From the NCBI GenBank assembly GCA_025360705.1, contig JANYBQ010000174.1, forward strand, positions 1 through 35,257: DNA of 35,257 bases. The letters run 5' to 3'. Shown here in pieces: positions 19,750 to 28,439 of the stretch (positions are counted from its first letter, which is position 1; each line of letters starts with the position of its first letter). The position numbers and the translations under genes were made by a program. A model generated the notes under the pieces. That model did no database searches, was not told the origin of the DNA, and was given only the letters and a program-made list of their open reading frames with translations. This stretch comes from Betaproteobacteria bacterium. GTDB taxonomy: Bacteria > Pseudomonadota > Gammaproteobacteria > Burkholderiales > Burkholderiaceae_C.

Positions 19750-21642
19750 TTATTTTCCCTGTCCGGAAGTTGCGGCCACGGCGCCGCCGTCGGGCCGCCA
19801 CACCGTGCCGATCGACACACCCTTGAGCTTCTTGACACGCCCGTACCAGAAATTCACCAAACCGCGCGAAAAGAACACCGCAGAGAACATGCTGGTCAAA
19901 ATGCCGATGCAGTGCACCACCGCAAAACCGCGCACCGGGCCCGAGCCGAAAATCAGCAAGGCAAACCCGGCGATCAGCGTCGTGACGTTGGAATCGAGGA
20001 TGGTGCCCCAGGCGCGCTCGTACCCCGTGTTGATGGCTGCCTGCGGCGAAGCGCCGTTGCGGAGTTCCTCGCGTACGCGTTCATTGATCAACACGTTGGA
20101 GTCGATCGCCATGCCAAGCGCCAACGCCATGGCGGCCATGCCAGGCAGTGTCAAGGTAGCCTGCAACATCGACAACACAGCCACCAGCAACAACAGGTTG
20201 ACCGCCAGCGCAATGCCGGAGAAAAGGCCAAACACCGCGTAATACACACACATGAACGCCACGATCACCAGAAAGCCCCAGGTAACGCTGTGAAAGCCTT
20301 TGGCGATATTCTCGGCGCCCAAGCTTGGCCCAATGGTGCGTTCTTCGATAATTTCCATCGGTGCGGCGAGCGAGCCGGCGCGCAGCAGCAAAGCGGTGTC
20401 GGCGGCCTCCATGGACGTCATGCGACCTGAAATCTGAACTTGGCCACCGCCGATCTCGCTCCTTATTACCGGCGCGGTAACGACTTCGCCCTTGCCTTTT
20501 TCGAACAGCAGGATGGCCATGCGTTTGCCGATGTTTTCACGCGTCACATCGCGAAAGATACGTGCGCCCTTGGCATCCAGGCGTAGATGAACCGCTGCTT
20601 CCTGCGTCTGGTTGTCGAAGCCGGGCTGGGCATCGGTCAAATTTTCCCCGGTCAAAATGACCTGCTTCTTGACGATCACGGGCTGGCTGTTGCGCTCCAG
20701 GTAACGCTCGTCGCCAAACGGCACCGGACCGGTGCCGGACTCCGCCGCGCGCGCTTCGGCGCTCTCATCTACCAGCCGAACTTCCAGCGTGGCGGTACGG
20801 CCCAGAATATCCTTGGCCTTGGCGGTGTCCTGAACTCCCGGCAGCTGAACCACGATGCGGTCAACGCCTTGTTGCTGTATCACCGGTTCGGCCACACCCA
20901 ATTCATTGATCCGGTTGTGCAGCGTGACCATGTTCTGTTTCAGCGCCTGATCCTGGATCGTGCGCGCGGCCGGGGGTTTGATGCTGGCTGTCAGCTTGAT
21001 GTCCGTACCATCCGGCGCTTCGACCGTCTGTAGTTCCGCGAACTGGTCGGCGATCACCCGCTTGGCTGCATCCAGAGTTGCGGCGTCGCGCAGGCGCACT
21101 TCGATGGTCTGGCCGACGCGGCTGATACCGCCGTGGCGAATATTCTTCTCGCGCAACACCGTTCGCAAGTCGCCCGAAAGCGACTCGGCCTTTTTAGTCA
21201 GGGCCGCTTGCATGTCGACTTGCAGCATGAAATGCACGCCACCGCGCAAATCCAGACCGAGATACATCGGCGCCGCACCCAGCGCGGACAACCACTTGGG
21301 CGAACGCGACAGCAAATTCAGCGCAACTACATAAGCCGGGTCGGACGCATCGGGCACCAGTGCCTTTTGAATCGCGTCCTTGGCCTTGAGCTGGCTGTCA
21401 GTATTGTCGAAACGCGCCTTGATGGAGTTGCCGTCGAAGGTGATGGCATCTGCCCCGACACCTGCCGACTTGAGCGCCTCTTCTACACGCGCTTGCGTGC
21501 CGCTGTCCACCTTGATCGTGGATTTGGCCGAAGAAATCTGTACCGCGGGGGCTTCGCCGAAAAAATTCGGCAGGGTGTAAAAAAAGCCCACCAACAGAGC
21601 CATCACGATGATCGCGTACTTCCATACCGGGTAACGATTCAT
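19750..21642 (-). CDS. secD: Protein translocase subunit SecD
   Basis: MNRYPVWKYAIIVMALLVGFFYTLPNFFGEAPAVQI...LGLDLRGGVHFMLQVD...GMAIDSNVLINERVREELRNG. Confidence 0.97.
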   Translation of the reverse strand: MNRYPVWKYAIIVMALLVGFFYTLPNFFGEAPAVQISSAKSTIKVDSGTQARVEEALKSAGVGADAITFDGNSIKARFDNTDSQLKAKDAIQKALVPDASDPAYVVALNLLSRSPKWLSALGAAPMYLGLDLRGGVHFMLQVDMQAALTKKAESLSGDLRTVLREKNIRHGGISRVGQTIEVRLRDAATLDAAKRVIADQFAELQTVEAPDGTDIKLTASIKPPAARTIQDQALKQNMVTLHNRINELGVAEPVIQQQGVDRIVVQLPGVQDTAKAKDILGRTATLEVRLVDESAEARAAESGTGPVPFGDERYLERNSQPVIVKKQVILTGENLTDAQPGFDNQTQEAAVHLRLDAKGARIFRDVTRENIGKRMAILLFEKGKGEVVTAPVIRSEIGGGQVQISGRMTSMEAADTALLLRAGSLAAPMEIIEERTIGPSLGAENIAKGFHSVTWGFLVIVAFMCVYYAVFGLFSGIALAVNLLLLVAVLSMLQATLTLPGMAAMALALGMAIDSNVLINERVREELRNGASPQAAINTGYERAWGTILDSNVTTLIAGFALLIFGSGPVRGFAVVHCIGILTSMFSAVFFSRGLVNFWYGRVKKLKGVSIGTVWRPDGGAVAATSGQGK

Positions 21643-21672
21643 GTTAAATACGCCACCAGGTTTTCGGCGCGC

Positions 21673-21762
21673 TCAGAGGTCGTGAAGGTTTCGTAGCGAG
21701 CGAGCCAGGGTGCCGTCGAGCACCGCAGGCGCCAGATCGGCGCGCGCAGTGGAAAGAGTCAT
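21673..21762 (-). CDS. Possible 29-aa small ORF between yajC and secD
   Basis: ATG...TGA reading MTLSTARADLAPAVLDGTLARSLRNLHDL in the 126-nt yajC-secD spacer; a purine-rich GAGAGG sits close (2 nt) upstream. Speculative. Confidence 0.2.
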   Translation of the reverse strand: MTLSTARADLAPAVLDGTLARSLRNLHDL

Positions 21763-21768
21763 GACCTC

Positions 21769-22098
21769 TCACTTGATAGAACCTTTCGGGAGCACCTGCA
21801 CGACCGCGCTGCGTTGTACCTGCAATTCAACACCGTTGGCCACTTCGAGCGCCAGGTAGCTGTCGCCCATTTTGGCGACTTTGCCCAGGACCCCGCCAAC
21901 GGTGACAACTTCGTCCCCTTTGGCTATCGCGTCGATCATGGTCCGATGCTCTTTCTGCTTTTTCATCTGGGGACGGATCATGACAAAATAAAGCACCACG
22001 AACATCAGTACCAGCGGCAACATGCTCGTAAGCGACGAGAACATGTCACCTCCCGCAGCAGCGGGGGCAGTTTGGGCAAAAGCGGAAGAAATGAACAC
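21769..22098 (-). CDS. yajC: Preprotein translocase subunit YajC
   Basis: VFISSAFAQTAPAAAGGDMFSSLTSMLPLVLMFVVLYFVMIRPQMKKQKEHRTMIDAIAKGDEVVTVGGVLGKVAKMGDSYLALEVANGVELQVQRSAV; GTG start likely. Confidence 0.95.
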   Translation of the reverse strand: MFISSAFAQTAPAAAGGDMFSSLTSMLPLVLMFVVLYFVMIRPQMKKQKEHRTMIDAIAKGDEVVTVGGVLGKVAKMGDSYLALEVANGVELQVQRSAVVQVLPKGSIK

Positions 22099-22246
22099 GG
22101 GCGACTCCACGACAACTGTTAAATGAGTTCGCCCGCGACTCATGGTTCGCTGGCAAACGGATAACCTTGCATTGTATGCGGCGCACCGTATCGGCGGCCT
22201 ATCGAAACTCCCGAACTCCCGAACTCCCGGCTTCCGATACCCGGAA

Positions 22247-25200
22247 CTAGGCCGATTGCCGCAGCGGCTCGCGCCAGCGCTGCATCAAGACCTGCCAGTG
22301 CTGTCGCGCGGCCTTGAGGTTGCGTTCTTTCACATGCCCATATCCCTTGATTTGCTCCGGGATTCGCGCAATCTCCACCGCGGCTGCGTGGTTGGCCGCA
22401 TCCAGCGAGACCAGGACTTCATCGATGCTGGACTTGTACTCGCCAATTAACGCCCGCTCGTGGCGGCGCTCTTCGGTCCGGCCAAAAATATCCAGCGCGG
22501 TACCTCGCAAACCCCTGAGTTTGGACAGCACCCTGAATCCGGTCAACATGGCCGGGCCGAATTTCATTTTCTGCAACTCACCCTTTGCGTTCTTCTTCGC
22601 GATCAACGGCGGCGCGAGGTGGTAGTTGATTTTGAAATCGCCTTCGAACATGCCATTGACGCGCGCCAGAAACGCGCCGTCGGTGTGCAGGCGCGCGACT
22701 TCGTATTCATCCTTGTAGGCCATCAGCTTGAACAGGTAACGTGCCACCGACTCGGTAAAAACAGTCTTGTTCAGGCCGGCCTCGCGTCCACGCACCTTGT
22801 CCACGAACCCCTTGTAAACGGCCGCGTAGGCGGCGTTTTGGTAGGCGGTCAGGAACTCGACGCGCAGGCTCACGATATCGTCCAGCGACTCGCGCTTTTT
22901 GAACTGGAGCACTTGGCCCGGTGCAAGCAGTTTTTCCACGCTGGCCCAGTCGTGGGCGGCGCGCCGGCCCCATTCAAATGCTGCCTTGTTGTTCTCCACC
23001 GCTACGGCATTTAGCTCAATGGCACGCATCAGGGATTCGCGGCCGAGCGGTATCCAGCCTTTTTGCCAGGCAAATCCCAGCAGCATCGGGTTGGTGTAAA
23101 TGCTGTCGCCCATCAATTTCGTGGCGGCGGCATCGGCATTGAAAGTAGCCATGCAGGTGGCGCCCACCGCTCTGGAAATTTCGACCGCGCAGGCATCGGC
23201 CGGGTTCTGCCAATCGGCGTTTTTCACGAACGCCGCCGTAGGTGCACCGTGGGAGTTGAGCGCGACATGCGTGCGGCCCTCGCGCATGCGCAGCATGGTT
23301 TCCCTACCGGCCGTCACGATCGGATCGCACCCGATGATCAGGTCGGCGGCGGCCATACCGACGCGGGTCGTGCGAATGTCCCGCTGGTGCGCGCCGATCA
23401 TTACATGGCTCCAGGTAGCGCCGCCTTTTTGCGCCAGCCCGCCGGCGTCCTGCGTGACGATACCTTTGCCCTCAATGTGCGCCGCGACTCCGAGCAACTG
23501 CCCGATCGTGATAACCCCGGTGCCGCCCACACCGGCTACAACAACGCCCCAGACTTCCCCGTTGACCAACTGCGTTTGTTGGATCACCGGCTCCGGCAAG
23601 GCGCCAAGCTCGAATGGCGAGACCGCCTTTTCCCTGGTGTTCTTTTTGAGTTGCCCGCCCTCGACCGTAATGAAGCTCGGGCAAAAGCCCTTGAGGCAGG
23701 ACAGGTCCTTGTTGCAGGTGGACTGATTGATCTGGCGTTTGCGGCCAAACCCGGTTTCAAGCGGCTCCACGCTCAGGCAGTTGGATTGCACGCCGCAGTC
23801 GCCACACCCTTCGCATACCAGCTCGTTGATGACTACCCGTTTGGCCGGGTCCACCAGGCTGCCACGCTTGCGCCGGCGCCGCTTCTCCGTGGCGCAGGTC
23901 TGGTCGTAGATGATGGCCGTGGTGCCCTTGATTTCGCGCAACGCGCGTTGCACCGAATCGAGCTGGTCGCGGTGCAGCACATCCACGCCCTCGACAAGTT
24001 TTACGCCCTCGTATTTTTCCGGCTCATCGGTGACCACGACTATCTTGACGGCGCCCTCGGCACGCACCGACTGCGCGATCTGCGCCACCGAGTGGCCCTC
24101 GGCGCGTTCGCCCACGCGTTGCCCACCGGTCATCGCCACCGCGTCGTTGTACAGAATCTTGTAGGTGATGTTGACGCCTGACGCGATGCTCATGCGGATG
24201 GCCAGCAGCCCGCTGTGAAAGTAAGTGCCGTCGCCCAGATTGGCGAACATGTGCTGGTCGGTGCTGAAGGGTTGTTGCCCGACCCATGGCACGCCTTCGC
24301 CGCCCATCTGGGTGAAGCCGACCGTGCTGCGGTCCATCCATAAGGCCATATAGTGGCAACCGATGCCGGCCATGGCACGCGAGCCTTCAGGTACTTTGGT
24401 ACTGGTGTTGTGCGGGCAGCCCGAACAGAACCAGGGTGGGCGGTCCGCGCCTTTGTTGCCGCCCAGTTCCAGAGCCTGCATTGCGCTTTCCTTGGCTTGC
24501 AAAATCGCCAGCTGCATGTCGATGCGCGCGCAGATGTCGGCGTCCAGGCCCATCTTCTGCAGGCGTTTGGCGATCGCGCGCGCAATCAGCGCGGGCGACA
24601 GGTCGGCATTGGCGCGCAACAAGGTGTTGGCGGTCGGGTTCGGCATGGACCACTCGCCACCCGAAAAATCCCCATCCACCTCGTTGAACTTGCCGTAGAT
24701 ATGCGGCCGCACGTCGGCGCGCCAGTTGTACAACTCTTCCTTGAGCTGGTACTCGATGACCTGGCGTTTTTCTTCTACCACCAGGATTTCCCGCAGGCCG
24801 GTGGCGAACTCGCGTGTCAACTGTGCTTCCAGCGGCCAGACTACGCCGACCTTGTGCAGGCGAATGCCCAGCCGGCGGCAGGTTGTATCGTCCAGCCCCA
24901 GGTCGATCAACGCTTGACGGGTGTCGTTGTATGCTTTGCCACTCGCGATAATGCCAAAGCGGTCGTTGTTGCCCTCAATTGCGTTGTAGTTCAGGCGGTT
25001 GGCGCGGATGTAGGCCAGCGCGGCATACCACTTGTAATCGAACAGCCGGGCTTCCTGCTCCAGCGGCGTGTCGGGCCAACGGATATGCACGCCGCCGGGC
25101 GGCATTTCGAAGTCTGGCATTACGATCTTGACCCGCTCGGGGTCGATCATGGCGGTAGCGCTCGACTCCACGATCTCCTGAATCGTTTTCATGCCGGCCC

Positions 25201-25822
25201 AAACACCGGAAAAACGGCTCATGGCAAACGCATGAATGCCCAGGTCGAGGATTTCCTGCACATCGGCCGGAAAAAACACCGGCAGGCCACAGGCCTTGAA
25301 AATATGGTCGCTCTGGTGCGCGGCGGTGGAGCTTTTTGCGACATGGTCATCTCCGGCTACTGCTATCACCCCACCCCAGGGAGTGGTGCCGGCCATATTG
25401 GCATGTTTGAACACGTCCGAACAACGGTCCACACCCGGACCCTTGCCGTACCAGATGCCAAATACGCCGTCGAACCTATTCGTGCCGGGAGGAGAAAAAC
25501 CCAGTTGCTGCGTGCCCCACACGGCGGTTGCCGCCAACTCTTCATTCACGCCGGGCTGGAACACGATATTGTGCGGTTTCAGGTATTTGGCCGCCTTGAC
25601 CAATGATTGGTCGTAGCCACCCAACGGCGAACCCCGATAACCGCTGATGAACCCGGCGGTGTTCTTGCCGGCCATGGAGTCCCGCTGCTGCTGCAACATG
25701 GGCAGCTTCACCAGCGCTTGCACACCGCTCATGAAAGCGCGGCCGTATTCAAGCGAATATTTGTCGTCCAGCGCCACGGTTTCAAGCGATTTGCGGATGT
25801 GTTCGGGCAAGGGGGCATTCAT
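22247..25822 (-). CDS. Indolepyruvate ferredoxin oxidoreductase, fused alpha/beta-gamma type
   Basis: About 1190 aa; 'GYRGSPLGGYDQSL', 'CSGCPHNTSTKVPEGSRAMAGIGCHYMALWMDR', Fe-S cluster 'CEGCGDCGVQSNC', 'VVVAGVGGTGVITIGQLLGVAAHIEGKG'. Confidence 0.93.
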   Translation of the reverse strand: MNAPLPEHIRKSLETVALDDKYSLEYGRAFMSGVQALVKLPMLQQQRDSMAGKNTAGFISGYRGSPLGGYDQSLVKAAKYLKPHNIVFQPGVNEELAATAVWGTQQLGFSPPGTNRFDGVFGIWYGKGPGVDRCSDVFKHANMAGTTPWGGVIAVAGDDHVAKSSTAAHQSDHIFKACGLPVFFPADVQEILDLGIHAFAMSRFSGVWAGMKTIQEIVESSATAMIDPERVKIVMPDFEMPPGGVHIRWPDTPLEQEARLFDYKWYAALAYIRANRLNYNAIEGNNDRFGIIASGKAYNDTRQALIDLGLDDTTCRRLGIRLHKVGVVWPLEAQLTREFATGLREILVVEEKRQVIEYQLKEELYNWRADVRPHIYGKFNEVDGDFSGGEWSMPNPTANTLLRANADLSPALIARAIAKRLQKMGLDADICARIDMQLAILQAKESAMQALELGGNKGADRPPWFCSGCPHNTSTKVPEGSRAMAGIGCHYMALWMDRSTVGFTQMGGEGVPWVGQQPFSTDQHMFANLGDGTYFHSGLLAIRMSIASGVNITYKILYNDAVAMTGGQRVGERAEGHSVAQIAQSVRAEGAVKIVVVTDEPEKYEGVKLVEGVDVLHRDQLDSVQRALREIKGTTAIIYDQTCATEKRRRRKRGSLVDPAKRVVINELVCEGCGDCGVQSNCLSVEPLETGFGRKRQINQSTCNKDLSCLKGFCPSFITVEGGQLKKNTREKAVSPFELGALPEPVIQQTQLVNGEVWGVVVAGVGGTGVITIGQLLGVAAHIEGKGIVTQDAGGLAQKGGATWSHVMIGAHQRDIRTTRVGMAAADLIIGCDPIVTAGRETMLRMREGRTHVALNSHGAPTAAFVKNADWQNPADACAVEISRAVGATCMATFNADAAATKLMGDSIYTNPMLLGFAWQKGWIPLGRESLMRAIELNAVAVENNKAAFEWGRRAAHDWASVEKLLAPGQVLQFKKRESLDDIVSLRVEFLTAYQNAAYAAVYKGFVDKVRGREAGLNKTVFTESVARYLFKLMAYKDEYEVARLHTDGAFLARVNGMFEGDFKINYHLAPPLIAKKNAKGELQKMKFGPAMLTGFRVLSKLRGLRGTALDIFGRTEERRHERALIGEYKSSIDEVLVSLDAANHAAAVEIARIPEQIKGYGHVKERNLKAARQHWQVLMQRWREPLRQSA

Positions 25823-25957
25823 TGTGTGCGAGTTCTCCAATCAGGGCTTACAGGCGTCAACTGTGGCAAAGTGTATGCTTGCCCTGCCGATAAGTGTTTT
25901 CTTTCTTTGCCGTTTTTGGACAAGGAGAAGAAAGAATCTTGCTCAATTGACATAAAA

Positions 25958-26551
25958 ATGGAAATCCTGGACAAGTTCGATATCGCTATTTTGAATCAGT
26001 TGCAGGCCAACGGGCGGCTCACCAACGCAGAGCTCGCGCAGCGCGTGGGCCTTAGCGCGGCACCCTGCTGGCGCCGGGTGAGAGCGCTGGAACAAAAAGG
26101 TTTCATCACCGGCTACCGGGCAGAAATCAACCGTCACAAAATCGGTCTGGGCGTGCTGGCTTTTGTGCGACTTGACGCCGAACGCAATACCGGCGACGAA
26201 ACCAGACTGCTCGAAGATGCCATCCACAAATTGCCCGAGGTCGTCGCCTGCCACTACATCAGCGGAACCGGAACTTTTGAACTACAGGTAGTGGCGCGGG
26301 ATCTGGACAGTTTTTCGCGCTTCGCGCTGGGCAATCTCATGAATCTGCCCAATGTAAAAGACATCCACACCCGTTTTTCGCTGGGCGAGGTCAAGTCCAA
26401 CAGTGTTTTGCCGCTGGACCATCTCGGGCCGCGCGCCGCGCCTATTTCGGCCAGAGCACCCACAGTTGCAGGGGCTGTTTCAGGCGCCCAGCAAGCTCCC
26501 CGGCCTGCGGGCCCCATCCCGCGAAGTAGTCGGCCCGCAACGCACCGGTGA
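25958..26551 (+). CDS. Lrp/AsnC family transcriptional regulator
   Basis: MEILDKFDIAILNQLQANGRLTNAELAQRVGLSAAPCWRRVRALEQKGFITGYRAEINRHKIGL; divergent from the indolepyruvate oxidoreductase gene. Confidence 0.94.
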   Translation: MEILDKFDIAILNQLQANGRLTNAELAQRVGLSAAPCWRRVRALEQKGFITGYRAEINRHKIGLGVLAFVRLDAERNTGDETRLLEDAIHKLPEVVACHYISGTGTFELQVVARDLDSFSRFALGNLMNLPNVKDIHTRFSLGEVKSNSVLPLDHLGPRAAPISARAPTVAGAVSGAQQAPRPAGPIPRSSRPATHR

Positions 26552-27617
26552 TGGCACTGCCGGTATCCTGTGCCAGCACCAGCCGGCGTAACTCGACCAC
26601 CGGGCCAGGAGACACCAGCCACACCGGTGTACCGTACGGAATACTTTCACGGTCCACCGCGATCGAGCGGCCCGGCGTCAGTGGCACGCCCTGCGCGCCG
26701 CGCGGTCCGAAACCGGCATCCAGATCGGACAGCGGCTCTTCGCGAAAAAACACCGTGCGCGGGTTGCTCCACAACATGTCGTTGAGGCGTTGCGGGTTTT
26801 GTGCCACCCAATTCTTGATGGCGGGCCACGATGCGTCCGCCACCTGCCCCCGGTCCAGCAACCAGCGGCCGACACTGGCATACGGCTGGTTGTTGGTGGC
26901 CGCAAAAGCCATACGAACAGTCCGCTGCGCGCCCCCCGGCTCGATCATGCGCAGGCGGCCGGAACCCTGAATTTGCAACACCAGCGCGTCCACCGGATCG
27001 GACAACCACGCAATCTCCTGGCCACGCAGTGCGGCCCTGGCCTCCGGCAGCGTGTCGATTTCCTGCCGTGTAAACCAGGGCTTGCGGTCGGCCAAGCCCG
27101 GTGGTGGACGGTACAGCGGGATCTGGAAATCGGGCGAGCGGGTCCGCGACGCCTGCATCACCGGTTCGAAATAACCGGTCAGCAGGCCGTCGCCCACGGT
27201 TCCCAGCGGCTCCACGCGGTACGGCTGCAAGCGTTGCAACATCCACTCGCGCTGTTGCGCGCCTGAGGCAAGGCTCAACACGCGAATATCCGGGCATAAG
27301 GGAGCAAACACAGCGCCGGGACGCTCGCAACTCTTGATCCAGGCGTTCCAGGCTTCATACAATGCGTCGTCCGCGAAACCGGGCAAGGCGGACCAACGCA
27401 CCGGTACCCAACGGCTCTTGGCCTGCTGCAGCATGGGCGGCAAGGGCCCCATATCTTCGGCAATGGTCGCGGGCGCCGTATCGGTGGGCGCGCCCGGCGT
27501 CGCCAAGACCGGCGCGGTTTCAGGGTTACGCGGCGGCCCGCCGGCACAACTCGACAGCATTCCTACAATAACCGCGCCGATTAGTGCAAACGCAATACGC
27601 CACAGGAGTCGATTCAT
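26442..27617 (-). CDS. mltA: Membrane-bound lytic murein transglycosylase A
   Basis: MNRLLWRIAFALIGAVIVGMLSSCAGG lipoprotein signal; 'GLLTGYFEPVMQASRTRSPDFQIPLYRPP', 'VDALVLQIQGSGRLRM', 'VFFREEPLSDLDAGFGPRGAQGVPLTPGRSIAVDRESIPYGTPVWL'. Confidence 0.94.
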   Translation of the reverse strand: MNRLLWRIAFALIGAVIVGMLSSCAGGPPRNPETAPVLATPGAPTDTAPATIAEDMGPLPPMLQQAKSRWVPVRWSALPGFADDALYEAWNAWIKSCERPGAVFAPLCPDIRVLSLASGAQQREWMLQRLQPYRVEPLGTVGDGLLTGYFEPVMQASRTRSPDFQIPLYRPPPGLADRKPWFTRQEIDTLPEARAALRGQEIAWLSDPVDALVLQIQGSGRLRMIEPGGAQRTVRMAFAATNNQPYASVGRWLLDRGQVADASWPAIKNWVAQNPQRLNDMLWSNPRTVFFREEPLSDLDAGFGPRGAQGVPLTPGRSIAVDRESIPYGTPVWLVSPGPVVELRRLVLAQDTGSAITGALRADYFAGWGPQAGELAGRLKQPLQLWVLWPK

Positions 27618-27759
27618 GGGTCTTATTCTTATCGAGGCGCTCGGTGCCGGTGTGTTGCTGGTGCTGATTGTCTGGTGGACTATGTTTTCCGGAAGGGTCA
27701 AGGGCGAACTACCAGCTACCCAGGCGCCTGAAAAGCGCCCGAACGACCGCGATACATAA
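27616..27759 (+). CDS. Small (47 aa) predicted single-pass membrane protein
   Basis: MGLILIEALGAGVLLVLIVWWTMFSGRVKGELPATQAPEKRPNDRDT; good Shine-Dalgarno AGGAG 7 nt upstream of the ATG. Nested in the track ORF 27334..27759. Confidence 0.65.
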   Translation: MGLILIEALGAGVLLVLIVWWTMFSGRVKGELPATQAPEKRPNDRDT

Positions 27760-27803
27760 GCCGGTGCCCGTGCCAATGGAGTGGCGAGAAAGTTCACGCC
27801 GGC

Positions 27804-28430
27804 TCACCGCTGCTGCAACAGGTTGGCGAGTTCCACCGCGGATTTGACATCCATCTTGTCGAACACACGTGCCCGGTGGACCTCCACCGTACGAACGCTG
27901 ATATCGAGCTGCTCGGCGATCAGCTTGTTGGGCAGGCCTTCCGTTACTAGGCGCATGACGGAGCGTTCGCGCTCGGTCAGGTCCGCGACCTTGCGTCCAA
28001 CCCCTTCCTGCTGAAGCCGCTGTTTCAGGAACTGGTCAGACTGAACGATGGCCTGTTCGATCCGGTCCACCAGGGCGTTGTCCGAAACCGGCTTCTCGCA
28101 AAAATCGAACGCGCCCCGTTTGACGGCATCCACGGCAGTGGGCAAGTCGGCGTGGCCGGTTAAAAAAATCACCGGGATGACTTGCGTCAAGCCGCGCTGG
28201 ACCATCGTCTCGAACAAGGCCAGCCCACTCATGCCCGGCATGCGCACATCGAGCAATACACAACAGGGCTGGGTTTGCACATAACCGGAGCGCAACATCT
28301 GGTCGAAGGCTTCGGCACTGTCGAAGGCCTGGCTGGGCAGATGGCGTGAGCGCAGCAGCCAAGCCAAGCCGGCCCGTACGCTGGCATCGTCATCGACAAT
28401 AAATACACTGGCGTTGGGTACGGGCTGCAT
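27804..28430 (-). CDS. FixJ/DctR-like response regulator with LuxR-type HTH
   Basis: 'VFIVDDDASVRAGLAWLLRS', 'CVLLDVRMPGMSGLALFE', 'IFLTGHADLPTAVDAVKRGAFDFCEKPV', 'LTERERSVMRLVTEGLPNKLIAEQLDISVRTVEVHRARVFDKM'. Confidence 0.95.
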   Translation of the reverse strand: MQPVPNASVFIVDDDASVRAGLAWLLRSRHLPSQAFDSAEAFDQMLRSGYVQTQPCCVLLDVRMPGMSGLALFETMVQRGLTQVIPVIFLTGHADLPTAVDAVKRGAFDFCEKPVSDNALVDRIEQAIVQSDQFLKQRLQQEGVGRKVADLTERERSVMRLVTEGLPNKLIAEQLDISVRTVEVHRARVFDKMDVKSAVELANLLQQR

Positions 28431-28439
28431 GCCGGTATC

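Noticed and set aside
23063-25606. Long plus-strand ORFs (372 and 417 aa) opposite the indolepyruvate oxidoreductase
   Set aside because: Shadow ORFs of a well-supported coding sequence; no domain-like content.
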